From assembly GCA_007124105.1 (NCBI GenBank), contig SLFT01000291.1, forward strand, positions 1 through 9,181: a stretch of 9,181 nt of DNA, read 5' to 3'. Source of the DNA: Candidatus Hydrogenedentota bacterium. Its GTDB lineage: Bacteria > Hydrogenedentota > Hydrogenedentia > Hydrogenedentales > CAITNO01. Positions 1 through 6,819 of the stretch are shown here, in pieces. Each line of letters starts with the position of its first letter. Position 1 is the stretch's first letter. The position numbers were made by a program, and so were the translations under genes. Under the pieces are notes generated by a model. It saw only the letters and a list, made by a program, of their open reading frames with translations, had not been told where the DNA came from and made no database searches.

Positions 1-961
1 CAAATTCCGGCGTAATGGGTTCGGTGTCCACGACACTGTAAAACAGCTTTGCCTGTTCCTTGAACTCTTTTAGGGTGCTCAAGGTTTGACGGATTTCTTC
101 CAAGGAGGCCTCCGGTACGTGATAGCGCAATCCGCAACGTCGAATGAGTGAGAGCGCCCACTCCGGATTGTTTTGTTGCAATCGCGACATGGCGAGGATG
201 CCCAGGCCCACCAAGTCGCCGTGCAGGAAATGCCGGCGGGTGAGGTGTTCGAGGCCGTAGGCGACAATGTGTTCGGCGCCTTCCTCGGGTCTGCTGGAGT
301 TGATTTCGGCGCAGAATTTTACCTCGCGCCGATACAGGTCAACAATAGTGTCTATACCTTTTGGGGTGACCTGGTAGACTTCCTCAGCGTTGGCGTCCAG
401 TATATCGAGGCATTCCTTTGCTTGTCTGGCCACGTCTTCGTAATAGGCTTCACCCGTGTCCCGGCGCGCCAGTTCCCAGTCGTGCAGGGCGGTATGGATG
501 CTTGCGATGTCGCACGCGCCGGCGCGGTTCAGTTCTTTGGGCGCTTCCTGGATAAGCGAATAGTCAATGAGCAACTCTTCGGGGAAGATGTCGCCCACGT
601 ATTGCACTGTTTTGTCAACGCGCACAGCAATCATATTTGTAAGGGGCGCATCCACGGAGATGATAGTGGGAACCAGCGTCATGGCGCAGCCCCGTTTCCA
701 GGCCAGGTATTTGGCGGTATCGCAACAGGAACCGCCGCCCAACCCAATCACCACGTCGCAGGGCGGCAATGTCGCGTCAAGGGCTTCCACGGTTTCCTTG
801 TCCATGTCGGTCACAAAATGGACATGGTCAGGCGTCCATGTATAGTGTTTCTGAAACAGCTCCCAGGGGATATCCATCGTGACCGCCAGCGTCTTTCCGG
901 ACAGCGATTTGAGTTCTCCCGCGGCGTTGTCGCTGGATTTGATGGTTGGCGCTTTGTACAT
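1..961 (-). CDS. Iron-type alcohol dehydrogenase family, glycerol-1-phosphate dehydrogenase (EgsA/AraM)-like, C-terminus cut by window edge
   Basis: The frame reads 320 residues from ATG at 961 to the left edge with no stop, so the C-terminal end (perhaps a few tens of residues) is missing. A GGAAAGAG ribosome site lies just upstream. Visible features are the nucleotide-binding loop GLGGGSCCDTAK (about 73-84), a DIAS...HDWELA segment (151-165) and EEGAEHIVAYGLEHL followed by HFLHGD (226-249). By position D151, H231 and H247 are the likely divalent-metal ligands of the family. The ACDIAS/HDWELA and GAEH blocks resemble sn-glycerol-1-phosphate dehydrogenases and Bacillus AraM more than GldA or class III alcohol dehydrogenases. 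Such enzymes reduce dihydroxyacetone phosphate to glycerol-1-phosphate with NAD(P)H in the cytosol. It follows the GH4 gene by 47 nt and probably shares its transcript, so a role in sugar or polyol catabolism is an alternative to lipid synthesis. The family is firm; the exact substrate is not. Confidence 0.85.
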   Translation of the reverse strand, partial: MYKAPTIKSSDNAAGELKSLSGKTLAVTMDIPWELFQKHYTWTPDHVHFVTDMDKETVEALDATLPPCDVVIGLGGGSCCDTAKYLAWKRGCAMTLVPTIISVDAPLTNMIAVRVDKTVQYVGDIFPEELLIDYSLIQEAPKELNRAGACDIASIHTALHDWELARRDTGEAYYEDVARQAKECLDILDANAEEVYQVTPKGIDTIVDLYRREVKFCAEINSSRPEEGAEHIVAYGLEHLTRRHFLHGDLVGLGILAMSRLQQNNPEWALSLIRRCGLRYHVPEASLEEIRQTLSTLKEFKEQAKLFYSVVDTEPITPEF

Positions 962-1008
962 AGTGTTACTCTCTTTCCATGCGTGAAACCGCAGCGCAAA
1001 GGGTTATC

Positions 1009-2334
1009 CTAAAACTTGATGCTTTTGAATTGGGGCAGGTACTTCTTATTTTTGCGCAACATTTCAAGCGTCATTTTCTTGATCTCCTCGAGCGACAATA
1101 CAGCGGCGGTAAGCGGGTCGTAAGCGATGGATTGGAACACCAGTTTCGGGTCGCCTGTGAGCGCCGCCTCCACCGCCATTTCTTCCACGGCCACGCTGAC
1201 GTTGTTCAGCGCGGCGCATTGCGGCGGCAACGCGCCCACATGGATGGCGTTGAAGCCGCGTCGGTTTGCGAGCACGGGCGCCTCCACGCACACGTCCTCG
1301 GGCAGGTTGTTTATCAAGCCGGTGTTGGGCACATTGCCGTTGAACTCGAAGGGGTCGCCGCCCATGTACGCGTTAATGATATAGGCGGCATATTCCTGCC
1401 CCCGTTCGAGATCGAAGGGCGCGCCGGCGTCAAACCACTGCTTGACTTCTTTTTTCCAGGACTTGGCCAGGCGCAGGTATTCCTTCAGGATAAAGGCATA
1501 TTCGCCGGGGTTCCAGTTTGTGCCCGTGGCGCAATACTTTTTAATCAGGTCGGGACGTTTGCGGAACCACCAGTTGTATTCGCTGTTATGGCCGCTGGAT
1601 TCGGTGACGTAGTAATCGAGATGAAGAAACATTTCGTTGCGCACCAACTCGGAATTATATATATTCTTTTTGGACACGGCTTTGCGGATCAGGGGATAGG
1701 CGTCTTTCCCGTTCCACTTGAAATCGAGATACCATGCCTGGTGGTTAATGCCGGCGCAGACATAGTCAATCTCATCCATGGGCGCGCCGATCCACTGCGC
1801 AAGCATCCCCGCCGTGCCCTGCACACTGTGGCACAGGCCCGTCACCTGGATATCCGATGTTCGCTGCATGGCCCTGCACAACATGGCCATGGGGTTGGTG
1901 TAATTCAGCAGGATGGCGTTGGGACAATACCGTTCCATGTCCCCGCAAATCTCGATCATGGTGGGGATGGTGCGCAACGCGCGAAATACGCCGCTGGGCC
2001 CACGCGTATCGCCCACGTTGGTGTCAATGCCGTATTTCTTCGGTATCTCGAGATCATGTCGCCACACATTAACGCCGCCGCACAAGATGGTGCAGCACAC
2101 GGCGTCCGCGCCCTTAAGCGCCTTCTTGCGGTCTTCTGTGGCAACGACCTTTGCGGGATAGTTGCCCCGCTTCACAATGGTTTCAACAGCGCGTTTTGCG
2201 AAAGCGAGCCGCTCCTTGTTGATGTCCACCAGTGCAATGGTCGCATTTTCCAACAATGGAAACGTCAACAAATCGCGAACCAGCCCGCGCGTGAACCCGA
2301 GGCTCCCGGCGCCGATAAAAACGATCTTTGCCAT
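1009..2334 (-). CDS. Glycoside hydrolase family 4, NAD+/metal-dependent, alpha-galactosidase (MelA) type
   Basis: A 441-residue protein of normal GH4 length. It opens with the Rossmann motif IGAGSLGFT (7-15), has VGDTRGPSG (107-115), NYTNPMAM (144-151), the metal-binding CHSVQGT block (168-174) and GINHQAWY (195-202). C168 and H198 match the two Mn2+ ligands of the family. GH4 enzymes cleave glycosides by a redox-assisted elimination using NAD+ and Mn2+, in the cytosol. The CHSVQGT form is typical of the alpha-galactosidase branch rather than the 6-phospho-glucosidase branch, though alpha-glucosidase or glucuronidase activity cannot be excluded. I chose ATG at 2334 because AAAGGGA sits 6 nt upstream and the Rossmann fold starts at once; an in-frame ATG at 2376 would add 14 residues without a good ribosome site. 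It has its own promoter at 2395-2423 with a dyad at the -10 box, and is followed 47 nt later by the dehydrogenase gene. No signal peptide is seen. Confidence 0.92.
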   Translation of the reverse strand: MAKIVFIGAGSLGFTRGLVRDLLTFPLLENATIALVDINKERLAFAKRAVETIVKRGNYPAKVVATEDRKKALKGADAVCCTILCGGVNVWRHDLEIPKKYGIDTNVGDTRGPSGVFRALRTIPTMIEICGDMERYCPNAILLNYTNPMAMLCRAMQRTSDIQVTGLCHSVQGTAGMLAQWIGAPMDEIDYVCAGINHQAWYLDFKWNGKDAYPLIRKAVSKKNIYNSELVRNEMFLHLDYYVTESSGHNSEYNWWFRKRPDLIKKYCATGTNWNPGEYAFILKEYLRLAKSWKKEVKQWFDAGAPFDLERGQEYAAYIINAYMGGDPFEFNGNVPNTGLINNLPEDVCVEAPVLANRRGFNAIHVGALPPQCAALNNVSVAVEEMAVEAALTGDPKLVFQSIAYDPLTAAVLSLEEIKKMTLEMLRKNKKYLPQFKSIKF

Positions 2335-2389
2335 GTTCAATCCCTTTCCCGTGAGTGTGGCCTTCGTATCTGTCATTTGGAAAATACAG

Positions 2390-2405
2390 ACGCTATTATG
2401 AGCGT
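2390..2405. promoter_or_regulatory. Dyad operator-like site flanking the GH4 -10 box
   Basis: ACGCT (2390-2394) and AGCGT (2401-2405) are perfect inverted arms separated by exactly the six bases of the -10 hexamer. A repressor bound here would block RNA polymerase, which is the usual arrangement for a sugar-inducible operon. The protein that would bind it is not in this window. A 5-bp arm can arise by chance, so the position rather than the length is the main support. Confidence 0.4.
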
Positions 2406-2423
2406 TTCAGTCAATGCAGTCAA
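2395..2423 (-). promoter_or_regulatory. Sigma70-like promoter for the GH4/dehydrogenase operon
   Basis: On the minus strand TTGACT (2423-2418) and CATAAT (2400-2395) are 17 nt apart; each differs from consensus at one base. Transcription would start near 2388, giving a leader of about 54 nt before the GH4 ATG at 2334. The promoter lies after the lysS stop and after a possible terminator hairpin, so the GH4 gene need not depend on lysS transcription. Confidence 0.7.
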
Positions 2424-2431
2424 GCAAACAA

Positions 2432-2450
2432 CGCCCCGTAGAATTGGGCG
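2432..2450 (-). terminator. Possible weak rho-independent terminator of lysS
   Basis: Seven bases past the lysS stop codon, the minus strand carries CGCCC, a 9-nt loop and GGGCG, followed by the T-rich stretch TTGTTTGCTTG (after one G-T step). The stem is only 5 bp and the T run is interrupted, so termination would be partial. Its place between the lysS stop and the GH4 promoter supports the reading. Confidence 0.35.
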
Positions 2451-2456
2451 GCGTAT

Positions 2457-3989
2457 TTACTCCGGCCGCAGTTGCGGAAACAAAATAACGTCTCGGATAG
2501 ATGGCGAATCCGTAAGCAACATCGCAAGGCGGTCGAGACCAATGCCCAACCCCGCCGCCGGCGGCATGCCCACCTCGAGGGCCATGATGAAGTCTTCATC
2601 CAGAAACTGCGCTTCGTCGTCGCCCGCGGCGCGCAAGGCGGCCTGCGCCTCGAACCGGGCGCGCTGATCAATCGGATCGTTCAATTCTGAAAACGCGTTG
2701 CCCACCTCGAGACAAGCGATAAAGGGTTGAAACCGCTCAGTCAGCGCGTCGTTGCCACGCTTCTTCTTGGCCAGCGGCGACACCTCTATGGGATAGTCAT
2801 AGAGGAATGTGGGTTGCACCAGATGGGGTTGGACCCGAGCGGACATGACCTCGTCCACAATTTTGCCATACCCCATCTCCGGGGCAATCTCGACGCCAAC
2901 GCTTTCGGCGCGTTTTGCCGCCTCATCGCGGTTGCGAGTAGACTCCAAATCAATCTCCGCATAATTACGAATTGCCTCAAACAGCGGCATCCGTTTCCAG
3001 GGACGGGCCACACTGATGGTTTGGTCTTGATACGCAAACGTTTCATTGCCTACCACGTCCGTCACCACGTCATGCAGCATTTCCTCCGTTTCGTCCATAA
3101 GCCCCATATAGTCCTGATAGGCTTCGTAAAGTTCCATGGTCGTGAATTCGGGATTGTGTCGCGTATCCACGCCTTCATTACGAAAACACCGGTTAATCTC
3201 GAATACTTTTTCGAAGCCGCCCACGAGCAGTTTTTTCAAATAGAGCTCGGGAGCAACGCGCAGGTAAAAATCGTGGTCATACGTATTATGGTGTGTGATG
3301 AATGGCCGCGCCGTAGCGCCGCCGGGTATGGGATGCAACATCGGGGTTTCCACCTCGAGATACCCGCGGCCAATCAGCCATTCACGCATGACCTGTATCA
3401 TCCGGATACGCTTTCGGAATACGTCGTTTACTTCAGGGTTGGCGACCATGTCCAGGTAGCGATGCCGATACCGGGTCTCCACGTCCGACAGTCCGTGATA
3501 TTTCTCCGCTGCGGGCCGCAGCGATTTGGACAACAACTCGTAACGCTCGGCAAACAACGTTATCTCGCCGCGGCGCGTACGTTTCACCGTGCCGCACACC
3601 CCCAGGAAATCGCCAATATCCAAATCCTTTGCCGCTTCATACGCATCATCACCCACTTGCTTCTGACCCAGAAACACCTGAACGCGTCCGCCTTCGTCTC
3701 GGATGTCCAGGAAGGTGCTCTTCCCCTGAATACGCCGGGCTACAATGCGCCCCGCCAACCGCGCGGGAAGCGCAGCGGGCGCGTCTTCAGTGGCGTCAGC
3801 CTCCAGCGCCTCGAATTGACGGCGCACGTCAGCGATAACAGCGCTCCGGTCAAAAAGGTACGCGTACGGATTCTCATTGCGCTCCTGAATACGCGCAAGT
3901 TTAGCCAGGCGGTGCCGTCGCAGTTCGGCCTCGCCGCCGCGCACTTCACTTTCGTTCATGTCTTGTTCCGGCATGTTGTCTGATGTCAT
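2457..3989 (-). CDS. lysS: Lysyl-tRNA synthetase, class II
   Basis: A 510-residue enzyme that attaches lysine to tRNA(Lys) with ATP in the cytosol; the length is normal for bacterial LysS. An N-terminal OB-fold anticodon-binding domain spans roughly residues 75-155 (RIVARRIQGKSTFLDIRD). The class II catalytic core follows: motif 1 around 191-218 (GYLEVETPML), THHNTYDHDFYLRVAPELYLK (about 232-252), motif 2 FRNEGVDTRHNPEFTTMELYEAY in 269-291, the LysRS-specific SPLAKKKRGN...ERFQPF (404-422) and motif 3 GIGLDRLAML (482-491). All expected blocks are intact. I chose ATG at 3989 because GGAG lies 9 nt upstream and because an alternative in-frame ATG at 4046 would sit upstream of the predicted transcription start. 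The first 25 residues are acidic and variable, as is common. It is divergent from metK and seems to be a single-gene unit. Confidence 0.97.
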   Translation of the reverse strand: MTSDNMPEQDMNESEVRGGEAELRRHRLAKLARIQERNENPYAYLFDRSAVIADVRRQFEALEADATEDAPAALPARLAGRIVARRIQGKSTFLDIRDEGGRVQVFLGQKQVGDDAYEAAKDLDIGDFLGVCGTVKRTRRGEITLFAERYELLSKSLRPAAEKYHGLSDVETRYRHRYLDMVANPEVNDVFRKRIRMIQVMREWLIGRGYLEVETPMLHPIPGGATARPFITHHNTYDHDFYLRVAPELYLKKLLVGGFEKVFEINRCFRNEGVDTRHNPEFTTMELYEAYQDYMGLMDETEEMLHDVVTDVVGNETFAYQDQTISVARPWKRMPLFEAIRNYAEIDLESTRNRDEAAKRAESVGVEIAPEMGYGKIVDEVMSARVQPHLVQPTFLYDYPIEVSPLAKKKRGNDALTERFQPFIACLEVGNAFSELNDPIDQRARFEAQAALRAAGDDEAQFLDEDFIMALEVGMPPAAGLGIGLDRLAMLLTDSPSIRDVILFPQLRPE

Positions 3990-4016
3990 GGCATAAAACT
4001 CCAATTCTTTATTGTG

Positions 4017-4045
4017 ATTATAACCGTTTTTGCGCCCCCTGTACA
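4017..4045 (-). promoter_or_regulatory. Sigma70-like promoter for lysS
   Basis: On the minus strand TGTACA (4045-4040, four of six consensus bases) and a perfect TATAAT (4022-4017) are 17 nt apart. Transcription would start near 4010, leaving a leader of about 21 nt before the ATG at 3989. That leaves no room for a long tRNA-sensing or riboswitch leader. Confidence 0.65.
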
Positions 4046-4254
4046 CATAGTCCGGTAACGCTCACGTTTATGCGCTTCCGGTATATGAGAATACCAGAGA
4101 CAATAGGCTCTCCCCCACTCCCGCACATCGTCTGCCGCACGTTGCCTGTTACGCTGCCAGGTATTCATGGCCGCGTTTCATAAAGGTTGCCGGGAGTATG
4201 CGTGATGGGATAGAAAGAAATCAAACGCATCCCACAAGAGCAATCATACAGCCT

Positions 4255-4280
4255 GGCTTTATTTGGTTAGTCAAAAAGCC
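4255..4280. repeat. Bulged hairpin in the lysS/metK spacer
   Basis: GGCTT (4255-4259) pairs with AAGCC (4276-4280) and, after a two-base bulge, TTTGG (4262-4266) pairs with TCAAA (4271-4275, one G-T pair) around a TTAG loop. That is ten pairs in 26 nt. Neither strand shows a T run after it, so it is not a normal terminator, and it lies upstream of the metK promoter candidate. Confidence 0.45.
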
Positions 4281-4352
4281 CGTCGGAATAACGTTCGCCC
4301 GTCACCGCGTTATTATAGGACACGATACTGGCGAATGAGTCGAGATTGGCCA

Positions 4353-4381
4353 TTGACATGCTGAATACGTTATGATATCTG
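4353..4381 (+). promoter_or_regulatory. Candidate promoter for the metK operon
   Basis: A perfect TTGACA (4353-4358) is followed after 17 nt by TATCTG (4376-4381), which matches only three of six -10 bases but is preceded by TGA, giving an extended -10 element. Transcription would begin near 4388, with a leader of about 72 nt that contains the inverted repeat at 4401-4430. Confidence 0.45.
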
Positions 4382-4400
4382 GAATCTCCCATTTACACGT

Positions 4401-4430
4401 AACGCGTCCACTGCCATTGTGTGACGCGTT
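4401..4430 (+). repeat. 8-bp inverted repeat upstream of metK (leader hairpin or operator)
   Basis: AACGCGTC (4401-4408) and GACGCGTT (4423-4430) are perfect inverted arms. In RNA, CAC (4409-4411) and GTG (4419-4421) extend the helix past one bulged T to eleven pairs with a 7-nt loop. In DNA, each arm contains the self-complementary ACGCGT, and the copies are 22 bp apart, close to two helical turns. The repeat ends 16 nt before the metK ribosome site, so it could act as a leader hairpin or as a protein-binding site. There is no T run for a terminator. Confidence 0.6.
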
Positions 4431-4459
4431 GTCTTGACTTACAAACGGAAAGGTTCCTT

Positions 4460-5653
4460 ATGAGCAAATTAATGAGCGACCACATATTTACTTCGGAGTC
4501 TGTTTCTGAAGGACACCCCGACAAGATTTGCGACCAGATATCCGACGCCATTCTCGACGCGTGTCTCGGGGCCGACCCAAACAGTCACGTCGGCTGTGAA
4601 ACGCTGGTAGCCACCGACCTGGTGGTCAACGCGGGCGAGATCACCTGCGACGGCTGGGACAAAATCAATCCCGAAGACATAGCGCGTGAAGTGGTCAAGG
4701 ACATCGGCTACGTACACGAGGATATCGGGTTCAGTTATAAGACGTTCCAATATATGAACCGGCTGCACGAACAATCGCCGGATATTGCCATGGGCGTGAA
4801 CGAGGGCACGGGTCTGTTCTCGGAACAGGGCGCGGGCGATCAGGGCATGATGTTCGGCTACGCGGCAAACGAGACGCCGGGGTTGATGCCCGCGCCCATC
4901 CAGTACAGCAACGACCTGTTGCTGGCCCTGAGCCGCATCCGCAAGCAAGGCGAAATTTCCTACCTGCGTCCCGACTCGAAATCACAGGTGTCAGTACGCT
5001 ACGAAGCCGGCAAGCCAGCCTGCATCACCGCCGTGGTCATCTCCCATCAGACGGAAGATATTTCTCTTGACGTTATCCGCGAAGATCTTGTCAAGGCCGC
5101 CAAGGATGTGCTTGACCCCACCGGTCTGTTAACCGACGCCACGGAATATTACATCAATCCGACCGGGCGTTTTGTTGTCGGCGGACCACATGGCGATTCG
5201 GGGCTGACTGGCCGCAAGATTATTGTGGACTCCTACGGCGGCGTAGGCTGCCACGGCGGCGGCGCCTTCTCGGGCAAGGACCCGACAAAAGTGGACCGCA
5301 GCGCGGCCTACTACAGCCGATATGTAGCGAAAAATATCGTCGCAGCAGAACTCGCCGCCAAATGCGAGATTCAGGTGGCTTATGCCATCGGCGTGGCGAA
5401 ACCGATGAGCGTTAATGTGTCTACTTTCGGCACGGGCGCTGTCAGCGACGACATACTGCAACAGGTTGTCGAGACAAGCGGTCTTTTTGATTTCCGGCCG
5501 GCGGCGATCATGAAACACCTTGGTTTGAGTCAGCCCAGCGGCTGGTGTTATCAAGACACCGCCGCTTATGGCCATTTTGGCCGCGACATATTCCCATGGG
5601 AGAAAACAGATTGTGCGGACGCGCTGAAGCGCGCGGTTGCGGAAAAAGCGTAA
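4460..5653 (+). CDS. metK: S-adenosylmethionine synthetase (methionine adenosyltransferase)
   Basis: A 397-residue cytosolic enzyme, close to the usual bacterial length, that makes S-adenosylmethionine from methionine and ATP and releases phosphate and pyrophosphate. It works as a tetramer with Mg2+ and K+. Visible blocks are FTSESVSEGHPDKICDQISDA (from residue 10; H19, D21 and K22 in the ATP/phosphate site), the signature GAGDQGMMFGYA (125-134 region), GGPHGDSGLTGRKIIVDSYGG (241-261) and the phosphate loop GGGAFSGKDPTKVDRSAAY (266-284). All three core domains are complete. I chose ATG at 4460 because GGAAAGG ends 6 nt upstream; an upstream in-frame ATG at 4421 falls inside the inverted repeat and has no ribosome site, and M5 (4472) is a weaker alternative. 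The adenosine-kinase-like gene starts 3 nt after its stop, so the two are co-transcribed. I saw no known SAM riboswitch in the leader. Confidence 0.97.
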   Translation: MSKLMSDHIFTSESVSEGHPDKICDQISDAILDACLGADPNSHVGCETLVATDLVVNAGEITCDGWDKINPEDIAREVVKDIGYVHEDIGFSYKTFQYMNRLHEQSPDIAMGVNEGTGLFSEQGAGDQGMMFGYAANETPGLMPAPIQYSNDLLLALSRIRKQGEISYLRPDSKSQVSVRYEAGKPACITAVVISHQTEDISLDVIREDLVKAAKDVLDPTGLLTDATEYYINPTGRFVVGGPHGDSGLTGRKIIVDSYGGVGCHGGGAFSGKDPTKVDRSAAYYSRYVAKNIVAAELAAKCEIQVAYAIGVAKPMSVNVSTFGTGAVSDDILQQVVETSGLFDFRPAAIMKHLGLSQPSGWCYQDTAAYGHFGRDIFPWEKTDCADALKRAVAEKA

Positions 5654-5656
5654 TCT

Positions 5657-6652
5657 ATGACTGACAATAAACATGACGCCGTGCTTGGCGTAGGTTCCCC
5701 AATTGTAGACGTATTGGCCCGTGTGCCGGAATCGTTCCTGGATACCATTTCGGGCGCGAAGGGCGGCATGGAACTGGTGTCGCCAGAGACAATGAACGAA
5801 ATCATCACGCGTCTCCCCATGCCGCCCATGGAAGCGCCGGGCGGCAGCGCAGCAAATACAATTTGCACGCTGGCGCGGCTGGGCATGCCCGTGGGGCTGC
5901 TGGGCAAGATGGGCGAAGATGAACTGGCTGACGCGTATCGCCGTACGTTCTCAGCGCTGGGCGGCGACTGTTCCCGGTTCAAGACTACCTCTGAAAAACT
6001 GACAGCCCGATGCCTGAGTTTGATAACGCCCGATGGTGAGCGCACCATGCGCACAGACCTGGGCGCGGCCATGCTGCTTCATCCTGACGAAATATCACTG
6101 TCGGATTTCGATGGCTATACCCACACGCATATCGAGGGCTATTTACTGCTTGATGAACCACTCACGTTGAAAGTTTTTGAAATGGCCCTGGCGCACAGTT
6201 GCAGCGTCAGTCTCGACCTCGGTTCCTTTGAGGTGGTGCGCACTACCCGGGACAAACTGACCGGTTGGCTGCGTGATTACGTGGACATGGTTTTCGCGAA
6301 CGAAGACGAAGCCCGCGCCTTTTGCGACACCGATTCGCCGACAGTTGCTCTGGACGCCTTTTGCGAGTTGTGCGCGCTGACGGCTGTAAAACTCGGCGCC
6401 CAAGGCGCCTGGCTGCAATCCGGCGGCGCGCGCGTGTTTGTGGAAGCCAACACAGTTGAAACCGTTATTGACACCACCGGCGCCGGCGACTGCTGGGCGG
6501 GCGGATTCCTCTATGGTCACTTGAACGGGGCCTCGCTAACCGCCAGCGGCGCGCTGGCCGCGCTCATCGGCGCAGAAACCGTATCCACCCTGGGCGCGTC
6601 GCCAACGCCCCAGGGATGGGAACGCATACTTGCGGCGGCAACGGCTTTATAA
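5657..6652 (+). CDS. PfkB-family kinase, probable adenosine kinase
   Basis: A 331-residue ribokinase/PfkB-fold protein, normal in length. It begins with the substrate-binding strand VLGVGSPIVDVLARV (9-23), then PGGSAANTICTLARLG (61-76, first PfkB signature), NEDEARAF (215-222), AVKLGAQGAW (243-252) and the second signature DTTGAGDCWAGGFLYG (272-287), where D278 is the expected catalytic base and GAGD forms the anion hole. PfkB kinases phosphorylate sugars or nucleosides with ATP. The nucleoside-kinase reading rests on DTTGAGDxxAGGFLYG, common in bacterial adenosine kinases, and on tight linkage to metK. S-adenosylmethionine use yields S-adenosylhomocysteine and then adenosine, which this enzyme would return to AMP. 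A sugar or other nucleoside kinase remains possible. Ribosome site GGAAAAAG lies 8 nt before ATG, inside the end of metK, so translation may be coupled. Confidence 0.85.
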   Translation: MTDNKHDAVLGVGSPIVDVLARVPESFLDTISGAKGGMELVSPETMNEIITRLPMPPMEAPGGSAANTICTLARLGMPVGLLGKMGEDELADAYRRTFSALGGDCSRFKTTSEKLTARCLSLITPDGERTMRTDLGAAMLLHPDEISLSDFDGYTHTHIEGYLLLDEPLTLKVFEMALAHSCSVSLDLGSFEVVRTTRDKLTGWLRDYVDMVFANEDEARAFCDTDSPTVALDAFCELCALTAVKLGAQGAWLQSGGARVFVEANTVETVIDTTGAGDCWAGGFLYGHLNGASLTASGALAALIGAETVSTLGASPTPQGWERILAAATAL

Positions 6653-6738
6653 GACAATATTCATGATAATGCGCCACGCATACGTCTTCTATACTCAAAA
6701 GACGAACAAGAAAGTTCGCGGGACGAGAGCCTTGTATG

Positions 6739-6765
6739 GGACTTATAGGACGCATAGGACTTCTG
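6739..6765 (+). repeat. Three-copy 9-nt tandem repeat with GGAC core
   Basis: GGACTTATA, GGACGCATA and GGACTTCTG lie head to tail with a strict 9-nt period. The preceding TATG before the first GGAC continues the pattern loosely. Nothing codes here. It looks like a short copy of an intergenic repeat family, which would need other copies in the genome to confirm. Confidence 0.5.
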
Positions 6766-6819
6766 AGAAAAAAGTGGCTTTGCTTTTGGGTTGCAGGCGC
6801 CGCCCGCTTTAGATATCCT

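Larger units (their letters stand above)
3990..4459. other. 470-nt divergent intergenic region between lysS and metK
   Basis: No credible gene is seen; the two short open frames here (3983-4183 plus, 3986-4168 minus) overlap each other and lack ribosome sites or recognisable motifs. The lysS side holds that gene's promoter (4017-4045) and, further upstream, a small dyad GGTAT (4080-4084) and ATACC (4091-4095). The metK side holds a bulged hairpin (4255-4280), a TTGACA promoter candidate (4353-4381) and a strong inverted repeat (4401-4430). TGGGAT (4206-4211) and ATCCCA (4229-4234) form a further 6-bp inverted pair. About 4096-4200 has nothing I can interpret. Confidence 0.6.

Noticed and set aside
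979..2667. A 562-codon plus-strand open frame opposite the GH4 gene and the end of lysS
   Set aside because: It is antisense to two genes with clear family motifs, its product has no recognisable motif, and it spans the GH4 promoter and intergenic gap. Long antisense frames are common in GC-rich coding DNA.
2727..3983. A 418-codon plus-strand open frame opposite lysS, and a similar 279-codon frame at 173-1012 opposite the dehydrogenase
   Set aside because: Both mirror well-supported minus-strand genes and show no motifs or convincing ribosome sites.
3990..4046. An upstream in-frame start for lysS at 4046
   Set aside because: It lies upstream of the predicted transcription start near 4010 and overlaps the promoter; ATG at 3989 has GGAG 9 nt before it.
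4388..4459. A SAM or SAM/SAH riboswitch before metK
   Set aside because: I could not find the conserved core of any SAM riboswitch class that I know; only a simple inverted repeat is present. A covariance-model search would settle it.
6703..6718. A Gram-positive-type LexA box (CGAAC/GTTCG)
   Set aside because: The arms fit but the spacer is 6 nt instead of the 4 nt of that operator, and no SOS gene is next to it.
6630..6812. A 60-codon basic open frame across the end of the kinase gene
   Set aside because: It overlaps the kinase gene, has no ribosome site and covers the hairpins and 9-nt repeat.
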